Shown here: positions 1-4,721 of the stretch, one piece after another
How the letters are laid out: every line of letters begins with the position of its first letter
Numbering within the stretch: position 1 is the stretch's first letter
NCBI GenBank assembly: GCA_050942745.1
Contig: JBMNNX010000296.1
Span: forward strand, 1 to 7,822
Length of the DNA stretch: 7,822 bases
From: UBA10939 sp050942745
Lineage (GTDB): Bacteria; Myxococcota; Myxococcia; Myxococcales; UBA5297
Direction: 5' to 3'
The notes under the pieces: generated by a model
Databases searched by the model: none
Told to the model about the DNA's origin: nothing
The model's input: the letters and a program-made list of their open reading frames with translations, nothing else
Translations under genes and position numbers: made by a program

Positions 1-1530
1 CTCGTTCGAGTTGGTCTGAATGCCGGTCATGCGGCCGCCGGCGCCCGTGAACAGGGTCAGGCCGGAGGCTTTGACATAGTCGGCGCTGGCGATGACGCTG
101 CCGCGGGTGGTGACCGAGGTGTCCTCGCCGACCTCGAAGACGTAGTTTTTCTTGCCGTTGGAGCCGTCGACGCCCCCGCCGCCAATGATGCCGGTTCCCG
201 GGTCGCAGGCGTCCTCGGCCCTGTCGCAGGTGTCCTCGGCGTCTTCCCGCTTTCCGGCGGCCTTGTCACACTTGTCGATGGCGTCGGTGCACGCCTCGGA
301 GTTCGGGTCGCCGCTGGCCGAACAGGCCGCGTTGGCGCTGTCGCACTCCTCCTGGGCCTCTTCTGCCTCCTTGGTCTCCTTGTCGCACTGTTTGCCCAAG
401 GAATCGCAGCGCCCGGTGTCGGGGCGGGGGGGCTCCACTGCGGTTGAGGCCGACTGCCCGTCGCACTTTCCGGTGCCCTCGTGGAAGGTGGAGCAGTCCA
501 TCGAGCCGGTGAGCCGGGTCGAGCCCTGGAACTTGAAGCCGATGTACTCCGCCACGCTTCCGAGGCCGCCCGCGCTCTCCTTGTTGAATCCGCGGAAGGT
601 CTCGGTCACGATGCCTCCGTGCGCGTGACCGTCGCCGGCGCGGCTGCCGTTGGCGAGCTCGGCCATCAGCCGCTCGGCGTTCTGGACCGAGTCGTTGACC
701 TCGTAGCCGTCACCCCTGGCCTCGGTTCCTCCGTCGGGAATGGCCTCCGAGCCATAGCGGTCGAAGATGTTGCGGTAGGAAAACGCGGCATTGACCGCCG
801 CCATGACGCCTTTGTAGGCGGTGCCGGTTCCGCCGGTGTTGACGCAGTTCGACCCGTCGCGGCAGGCGGTTTCTTGGAGAATGCGGTCCTGGAAGCCTCC
901 GAGGGCGTCGACCGCGAGCATGGCGAGCATGCCCTCTTTGATGGCCTTGGCGAGCAGCCACATCGCGTTCTGATTGAGCCAGCTAATCGCCTGGATCGCC
1001 GCGGCGCAGGCTTTGTCGAGCAAATCGACCGCTTCCCAGGTGCTCTTGACGATCCCATACAGGACCTTTGCCCCATTCTCGCAGGCGACGCGTATTATCT
1101 TGAATGCGATTTCTATTGCCGCGAATATGGCGCCTACATAGGGAAGGTTTTTTAATGCTGCGGCTGCCTTTTCTATCACGCAGGCCATCGCCGCAATCTG
1201 CTGCACCAGGTCGGCGAATAGGAACATGATGGTCTGCACGCCGGTGAAGAACGAGGCGTACGACTGGAAGGCCATCATCGACACGTAGTGCGCCACCGAG
1301 GTGCGGTTCATCCAGGCGATGAAGTTCATGCACCTCGCCACCGCGGCGGACGTCGAGAAGGCGCTGTTGTCGGCGGCGTTTTGCAACTGGATGCGCCGGT
1401 TGATGGTCCAGCCCAGTTGCACGGTCACCATCACCGAGAGCGCAAGCACGAGCATGGTGAGCGCGCCGAGCACGAGCGCCTGGCCGGCCTCGTCCTCCCG
1501 CATGGTCCTTCGCATGTGACCGATCAGCAT
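1..1530 (-). CDS. TadG-like Tad/Flp pilus assembly protein, 3' end cut by the window edge
   Basis: An uninterrupted minus-strand frame of 510 codons that runs off the left edge. Residues 12-58 hold the Tad-type N-terminus: a charged lead (REDE), then GQALVLGALTM, one hydrophobic helix (about 18-43), then NRRIQLQNAADNSA. This is the pattern of TadE/TadG-family minor pseudopilins, which sit in the inner membrane with the rest outside the cytoplasm and take part in Tad pilus assembly. A second hydrophobic stretch lies at about 100-150. Residues 375-442 form a cysteine-patterned, strongly helical insert, followed by a Gly-rich linker and a further domain that continues out of the window. The start at 1530 is chosen because GGAG lies at 1540-1543 (9-base spacing) and an in-frame TGA, the stop of the upstream gene, lies just before it. 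Later ATGs at 1515 and 1503 are alternatives. It follows the TadE-like gene by 42 bases. Family call is good; exact role is inferred. Confidence 0.8.
   Translation of the reverse strand, partial: MLIGHMRRTMREDEAGQALVLGALTMLVLALSVMVTVQLGWTINRRIQLQNAADNSAFSTSAAVARCMNFIAWMNRTSVAHYVSMMAFQSYASFFTGVQTIMFLFADLVQQIAAMACVIEKAAAALKNLPYVGAIFAAIEIAFKIIRVACENGAKVLYGIVKSTWEAVDLLDKACAAAIQAISWLNQNAMWLLAKAIKEGMLAMLAVDALGGFQDRILQETACRDGSNCVNTGGTGTAYKGVMAAVNAAFSYRNIFDRYGSEAIPDGGTEARGDGYEVNDSVQNAERLMAELANGSRAGDGHAHGGIVTETFRGFNKESAGGLGSVAEYIGFKFQGSTRLTGSMDCSTFHEGTGKCDGQSASTAVEPPRPDTGRCDSLGKQCDKETKEAEEAQEECDSANAACSASGDPNSEACTDAIDKCDKAAGKREDAEDTCDRAEDACDPGTGIIGGGGVDGSNGKKNYVFEVGEDTSVTTRGSVIASADYVKASGLTLFTGAGGRMTGIQTNSNE
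205..408 (-). other. Cysteine-stapled helical hairpin domain within the TadG-like protein (residues 375-442)
   Basis: Four CX6C pairs are visible: C375/C382, C396/C403, C414/C421 and C435/C442. The residues between them are mostly Glu, Lys, Asp, Ala and Gln, as in a soluble helix. A short Gly-Asp-Pro-Asn turn sits at 407-410. The spacings are 7-14-7 on each side of the turn, and every mirrored pair of positions sums to 817, so the pattern is exactly symmetric about D408/P409. This is what an antiparallel two-helix hairpin with four cross-helix disulfides would need. The disulfides and fold are inference; the cysteine positions are read directly. Confidence 0.6.
1093..1176 (-). other. Low-GC, rare-codon patch inside the TadG-like gene
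   Basis: By hand count, 35 of these 84 bases are G or C, against clearly GC-rich flanks. Residues 119-146 use ATA five times plus TTA and GTA, codons that are almost absent from the other genes here. The frame stays open and the encoded stretch is largely hydrophobic (for example AIFAAIEIAF). It may slow translation at a membrane-associated segment or mark an imported or poorly ameliorated piece; sequence alone does not decide. Confidence 0.55.
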
Positions 1531-1572
1531 GATGTCGATCTCCGCTTGTCGAGCCCGCTCGCGGGTGCTCCA

Positions 1573-2436
1573 TCAATTGCACGGGCTCTTCGAGGCGTCG
1601 TAAGCCCAAACCTTGGAGGAATCACCCGGCTTGTGGAGGAACGGGTTGGACTGCATCCGCATAGTGTGTGTGGTCACCATCGGCATGATGTAGAAGCCGG
1701 CCTTGGCGGCGACCGCCAGCTTGCGGAGCGTGCTCGCGTTCAGGCCGTCGTAGGGGCAGCTCGAGGTGTCTGGGGTGCGGAAGTAGTCCCACAACGGAAG
1801 CGGGTTGACCTGGCCGGCGTCGTCCCACCTTCGCAGGTTGGCTCCGACCCGAGAGGCCCACCACGATTCCCAGATGATCCAGTTGGCGAAGGGGATGCGC
1901 ATCTGGAACATGTAGGTGACGCGCACCGTTAACTGCGTCTTGCGCCGCTCCGCGAGGGAGGAGGCGGCCCTGTCCATCTCGATTTCTTTCTTGCCGGCGA
2001 AATCGGCGGTCGTCGGGTTGAGCACGTCGACCTGGACGACGTCCATCTCGATTTCTTTCTTGCCGGCGAAATCGGCGGTCGTCGGGTTGAGCACGTCGAC
2101 CTGGACGACCTCGGGCAGGCCCAAGCTGCTCAGAACCTTGTCGATGACAAAGCCGGTCGCCGCGGTCGCGGCGAGGGAGCCGACCGAATCGCACTTTCCA
2201 AGCGTCGGCAGCATGCTGATGAGCGCGGCTCTCTCCATCCGATCGTCGTCCATGTTCCAGACGATGCCGGTGCGGGCAGCATTGTAGGCCGCGTACTCGA
2301 GCATCAGGCTGGCCTGCTGCATCATCGTGAGCTGCAGGGTGCCGAGGATGGTGAAGATGAGGGTCGGCATGACGATGGCCGTCTCGACCATCGCCTGCCC
2401 GCTTTCGGGGCCTAGCTGTGGGCGGGCGTTTCTCAT
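1573..2436 (-). CDS. TadE-like minor pseudopilin of a Tad/Flp pilus system
   Basis: A complete 287-residue protein. Its N-terminus reads ESGQAMVETAIVMPTLIFTI (residues 11-30), then LGTLQLTMMQQASLMLEYAAYNAART. This is the TadE signature: GQ-x-x-VE followed by one hydrophobic helix and a conserved segment ending in AAxNAAR. TadE proteins are inner-membrane minor pseudopilins, processed by a prepilin peptidase in known systems, and required for Tad pilus biogenesis. The remainder would be extracytoplasmic. At 287 residues it is longer than many TadE proteins, partly because residues 110-132 are duplicated exactly as 133-155. The start is fixed by an ATGA overlap with the upstream gene's stop, which suggests translational coupling, and the TadG-like gene follows after 42 bases. 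The C-terminal half (for example NWIIWESWW) matches nothing I recognise. Confidence 0.82.
   Translation of the reverse strand: MRNARPQLGPESGQAMVETAIVMPTLIFTILGTLQLTMMQQASLMLEYAAYNAARTGIVWNMDDDRMERAALISMLPTLGKCDSVGSLAATAATGFVIDKVLSSLGLPEVVQVDVLNPTTADFAGKKEIEMDVVQVDVLNPTTADFAGKKEIEMDRAASSLAERRKTQLTVRVTYMFQMRIPFANWIIWESWWASRVGANLRRWDDAGQVNPLPLWDYFRTPDTSSCPYDGLNASTLRKLAVAAKAGFYIMPMVTTHTMRMQSNPFLHKPGDSSKVWAYDASKSPCN
1972..2109 (-). repeat. Perfect 2 x 69-bp in-frame tandem duplication inside the tadE-like gene
   Basis: Positions 1972-2040 and 2041-2109 are base-for-base identical and directly adjacent. The unit is 23 codons, so the frame is kept. Each copy encodes a segment starting VVQVDVLNPTTADFAG and ending EIEMD. 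The identity stops exactly at both outer borders (T at 1971 versus C at 2040; C at 2110 versus G at 2041). No synonymous changes separate the copies, which points to a very recent duplication, slippage, or an assembly artefact. Confidence 0.97.
2433..2436 (-). other. ATGA stop/start overlap joining the first two pilus genes
   Basis: On the minus strand the ATG of the TadE-like gene (2436-2434) overlaps the TGA of the upstream gene (2435-2433). This four-base overlap is a common sign of translational coupling and supports both reading frames as one operon. Confidence 0.85.
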
Positions 2437-2822
2437 CGGGTGATCCTCACTGGGATCTGGCGCACGTCACTGCCGCCACGCGCGAAGACGAAGAGCTTGG
2501 TGCTCCCAGGCTTGAGGGCGAGCATGGTCAGGACCTGCTTTTCGCTGAGGCTCATCTTCGCGAGCGAAGGGTCCATCAGCGCGCAGGGCCCGACCTTGGT
2601 GTAGCTGACCTTCTGCCCGACCTTGAGCTCGATGGAGCTGGGCAGCCGCTCCTTCTTTCGGGCCGGGGTCAACTCCTTCGGCTGGAAGTTTTCATCTTGG
2701 CTCTTGGTGGCCGGCTGGAACTGCGGGCCCGGAGGCGGGCGCGGACCGGCTGCCAGGGCCGAAGGCGGGGCGAGCACGGTGAGGGCAAGCAACGCGAAGG
2801 CAGGAATCGGGAGCCGCCTCAT
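2433..2822 (-). CDS. Secreted protein with a pilus/secretin N-terminal-type domain (CpaC/RcpA N-domain-like)
   Basis: A 129-residue protein with a clear Sec signal peptide: MRRLP, then a hydrophobic core (FALLALTVLA), then an ALA-A cleavage-like site near residue 25. A Pro/Gln-rich linker runs to about residue 60. The last 65 residues read IELKVGQKVSYTK, then MDPSLAKMSL, then LKPGSTKLFVFARGG and a closing beta-type VRITR. This resembles the small beta domain found at the N-terminus of Tad secretins (CpaC/RcpA; pilus-formation N-terminal family). Here it stands alone without a secretin domain, so it may be a periplasmic accessory of the Tad channel. The start is supported by GAGGA upstream with about 7-base spacing. 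It is the first gene of the operon and overlaps the TadE-like gene by four bases. The domain call comes from pattern similarity only. Confidence 0.68.
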   Translation of the reverse strand: MRRLPIPAFALLALTVLAPPSALAAGPRPPPGPQFQPATKSQDENFQPKELTPARKKERLPSSIELKVGQKVSYTKVGPCALMDPSLAKMSLSEKQVLTMLALKPGSTKLFVFARGGSDVRQIPVRITR

Positions 2823-3038
2823 GAACGAGTCCTCGAGGAAGGTGGAACCAGCGTGGTCTGTGCCTTTGTAGCCGCTGCGTAGCAGTCCAATAATCGGTCA
2901 AATGGACGGCACTCTACCGCCGAAGCGAACAGGCAGGCGGCGCGACCGGCGATGAGGCGGCGATCGGCGCTGTCGTAATCGTGTGCCCGGCGTGTGGGAC
3001 AAGTTGCGACCTACGGGCGCTTCTCCAGCTTGTCCTCT

Positions 3039-3064
3039 GCGCACCGGCCGGTCGAGCGGTGCGC
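3039..3064. repeat. 8-bp perfect inverted repeat in the divergent intergenic region
   Basis: GCGCACCG (3039-3046) and CGGTGCGC (3057-3064) are exact reverse complements separated by 10 bases. No T-run follows on either strand, so it does not look like an intrinsic terminator. It could be an operator or an RNA hairpin, or chance in GC-rich DNA. Confidence 0.5.
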
Positions 3065-3285
3065 GCGACGGGGCGAGGGCTTCGCCGCTGCGTGAGATGG
3101 GGACGGCGAGGCCGGGCTCGGCGGGGCCGCGCGACTACGAATGATGCGGGCCGAGTACCTGCCCGCTTGGCCGCTCAGGCCGGCGGCGCCCGTGGCTCCG
3201 GCGCCTGCCATCGCCCCGGCGCGCCCCTTGGCGCCTCGGGGCCGTGCCGCCGCGCTTTCGCGCGTAACGGGACGGCGATCTGCGC

Positions 3286-3315
3286 TTGGATGCGCGCCTG
3301 TCTCCGAGGTACAAG
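3286..3315 (+). promoter_or_regulatory. Possible weak sigma70-like promoter for the hydroxylase operon
   Basis: TTGGAT (3286-3291) and TACAAG (3310-3315) are separated by 18 bases and lie 30 bases ahead of the start codon. Matches to consensus are 3/6 and 4/6. The short palindrome AAGAGGCTCTT (3313-3323) overlaps the -10 and the expected start point and could be a repressor site. This is weak evidence. Confidence 0.22.
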
Positions 3316-3330
3316 AGGCTCTTCCTGCGC

Positions 3331-3336
3331 AAGGGG
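3331..3336 (+). promoter_or_regulatory. Ribosome binding site fixing the FAD-subunit start
   Basis: AAGGGG lies 8 bases ahead of the ATG at 3345. It favours this start over the upstream in-frame ATGs at 3141 and 3144, which would add an Ala/Pro/Arg-rich tail not expected in this family. Confidence 0.7.
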
Positions 3337-3344
3337 CGAATCGG

Positions 3345-4208
3345 ATGGCTATCGACATTGTTCGCGCTGAGAACCTTGAGCACGCGCTCGAGCTGCTCGC
3401 CCGCGACGGGGCCCAGGCGCGCCCGCTCGCCGGCGGGACCGACCTGATGCTGCGCCTGAGGGCCGGCCGGCTCGCCGCGCGCACCCTCGTCTCCATCGCC
3501 GACCTCTCGGACCTCGCCTACGTGCGCGAGGAGGCCGACCGGGTCGAGCTGGGCGCCCTGACCCTCATCGCCGACCTGATCACCGACCCGGTCTACTCCC
3601 GCGAGTTTCCCGCCGGCGTGCGCGCCGCGCGCGACTTCGCGAGCCCGCAGATCCGCAACCGCGGCACCCTCGGCGGCAACGTCGGCAACGCCTCGCCGGC
3701 CGCCGACAACGTTCCCCCGCTCATCACCTTCGGCGCCACGGTCGAGCTGCGCAGCAAGCGCGGCAGCCGCTCGATGCCCATCGAAGACCTCTTCGAGGGT
3801 CCGGGCCGCACCAAGGTTGCGCCCGACGAGATGATCGTCGGCTTCCAGGTCCCCAAGCGCCCGGGCGCCTTCCAGTTCTTCGCCAAGTTCGGCAACCGCG
3901 GCGCCAACGTGATCTCCATCGCCAGCGCCGCGCTCTGCCTGCAGCTCGACGGCGAGACGGTGCGCGAGGCGCGGGTCGCCTACGGCTGCTGCGCGCCGGT
4001 GCCGCTGCGCGCCCGGCGGGTCGAGAGCTACCTGACCGGCCAGAAGATCGACGAGCGGCTCATCGCCGGTGTGCGCGAGGCGGTGCTCGCCGACATCAAG
4101 CCCATCGACGACGTGCGCGGCTCGCGCCGCTACAAGGAGCTGCTGGTCATCCACGCGACCGAGGACGCGCTTCGCGGCGCGCTCGAGTCCGCGCGCAAGG
4201 CGGCCTAG
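3345..4208 (+). CDS. Molybdenum hydroxylase FAD-binding (medium) subunit, XdhB/CoxM-like
   Basis: A complete 287-residue protein, the usual length for this family. It carries electrons from the [2Fe-2S] clusters to FAD and on to an external acceptor in xanthine dehydrogenase-type enzymes. Two FAD-binding signatures are visible: PLAGGTDLML (residues 27-36) and IRNRGTLGGNVGNASPAAD (103-121). They place an FAD-binding domain at about 1-175, followed by the CO-dehydrogenase-flavoprotein C-terminal domain (about 180-280, for example VAYGCCAPVPLRARRVE). No 4Fe-4S insert of the 4-hydroxybenzoyl-CoA reductase type is evident. The start is set by AAGGGG 8 bases upstream and by homology to the expected N-terminus (short lead into a helix reading LEHALELLARDG). 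The gene ends in TAG, 13 bases before the next start, so the three subunit genes form one operon. Physiological substrate and acceptor are unknown. Confidence 0.93.
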   Translation: MAIDIVRAENLEHALELLARDGAQARPLAGGTDLMLRLRAGRLAARTLVSIADLSDLAYVREEADRVELGALTLIADLITDPVYSREFPAGVRAARDFASPQIRNRGTLGGNVGNASPAADNVPPLITFGATVELRSKRGSRSMPIEDLFEGPGRTKVAPDEMIVGFQVPKRPGAFQFFAKFGNRGANVISIASAALCLQLDGETVREARVAYGCCAPVPLRARRVESYLTGQKIDERLIAGVREAVLADIKPIDDVRGSRRYKELLVIHATEDALRGALESARKAA

Positions 4209-4211
4209 CAC

Positions 4212-4216
4212 GGAGG
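4212..4216 (+). promoter_or_regulatory. Shine-Dalgarno site supporting a GTG start
   Basis: GGAGG lies 5 bases ahead of GTG at 4222. No ATG near this point in the frame would keep the canonical N-terminus, so the GTG start is preferred. Confidence 0.75.
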
Positions 4217-4221
4217 CGGAC

Positions 4222-4704
4222 GTGAACTTCGAAGAGATCACCCTCAAGATCAACGGCACCGTCCGCTCGGCCCCGATGCCCGCGGACATCCGGCTCGTCG
4301 ATGCCCTGCGGCGCCTCGGCTACACCGGCACCAAGGAAGGCTGCGGCGAGGGCGAGTGCGGCGCCTGCACCGTGCTGCTCGACGGCCGGCCGGTCAATAG
4401 CTGCCTGCTCTTCGCCAAGCAGGTCCAGGGCAAAGAGATCGTCACCGTCGAGGGCGTCGGCCGCGGCCACCCCGACGGCATGCACCCGTTCCAGAAGGCG
4501 CTCGTCGCCGCGGGCGGCGTGCAGTGCGGCTTCTGTACCCCCGGCGTCGTCGTCACCGGCGCGCACCTGTGCGACACCAGGCCAAAGGCGAGCGTCCAGG
4601 AGATCAAGGAAGCGCTCGCCGGCAACCTGTGCCGCTGCACCGGCTACGCGAAGATCATCGAGGCCGTGCAGGTGGCGGTCGCCGAGCTGGGCAAGCAACC
4701 CTGA
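4222..4704 (+). CDS. Molybdenum hydroxylase 2x[2Fe-2S] (small) subunit, XdhC/CoxS-like
   Basis: A complete protein of 160 residues, about the same as the separate iron-sulfur subunit of E. coli-type xanthine dehydrogenase. The N-terminal plant-ferredoxin-type domain has cluster ligands C41, C46, C49 and C61 in GCGEGECGACTV...NSC. The C-terminal helical domain has the second cluster ligands C102 and C105 (QCGFCTPG) and C137 and C139 (GNLCRCTGY). All eight are present, so both clusters should form. It passes electrons from the molybdenum subunit to the FAD subunit in the cytoplasm. The start is GTG, supported by GGAGG 5 bases upstream and 13 bases after the previous stop. The next gene begins 17 bases after this TGA. 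Identification as a family member is very secure; the substrate is not indicated. Confidence 0.95.
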   Translation: MNFEEITLKINGTVRSAPMPADIRLVDALRRLGYTGTKEGCGEGECGACTVLLDGRPVNSCLLFAKQVQGKEIVTVEGVGRGHPDGMHPFQKALVAAGGVQCGFCTPGVVVTGAHLCDTRPKASVQEIKEALAGNLCRCTGYAKIIEAVQVAVAELGKQP

Positions 4705-4721
4705 GCATCCCGGAGAAAGCC

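Larger units (their letters stand above)
2823..3344. other. Divergent intergenic region between the pilus and hydroxylase operons
   Basis: 522 bases with no gene I can support. It must hold the promoters of both operons. Towards the pilus operon, the minus strand shows TTGACC (2896-2901) and TACAAA (2865-2870), but they are 25 bases apart and do not form one standard promoter. Around 3180-3240 the sequence is a GC-rich run with repeated GGCGCC. One clear inverted repeat lies at 3039-3064. No tRNA, CRISPR or mobile-element ends were seen. Confidence 0.7.

Noticed and set aside
152..628. A plus-strand frame rich in Ser and Ala opposite the TadG-like gene
   Set aside because: It is the antisense shadow of the cysteine-rich helical segment, with no ribosome binding site or domain.
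1551..1570. An imperfect GC-rich inverted repeat between the TadE-like and TadG-like genes
   Set aside because: The arms pair only with a two-base bulge and there is no T-run. It is likely chance in a 42-base gap, though weak attenuation cannot be excluded.
983..1609. A minus-strand frame overlapping the start of the TadG-like gene, with an ATG overlapping the TadE stop at 1573-1571
   Set aside because: The ATGA-like junction is tempting, but the protein is Arg/His-rich without a domain, while the other frame gives a clear Tad N-terminus with its own ribosome binding site.
3141..3344. A 68-residue N-terminal extension of the FAD subunit from the upstream ATG
   Set aside because: It is low-complexity Ala/Pro/Arg sequence, not expected in the family, and the start at 3345 has a good ribosome binding site and the normal N-terminus.
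3011..3496. A minus-strand frame with a collagen-like Gly-X-Y run (about 3150-3235)
   Set aside because: It begins inside the FAD-subunit gene, the Gly period is broken, and the pattern follows from the repeated GGCGCC in GC-rich intergenic DNA. No signal peptide or ribosome binding site was seen.
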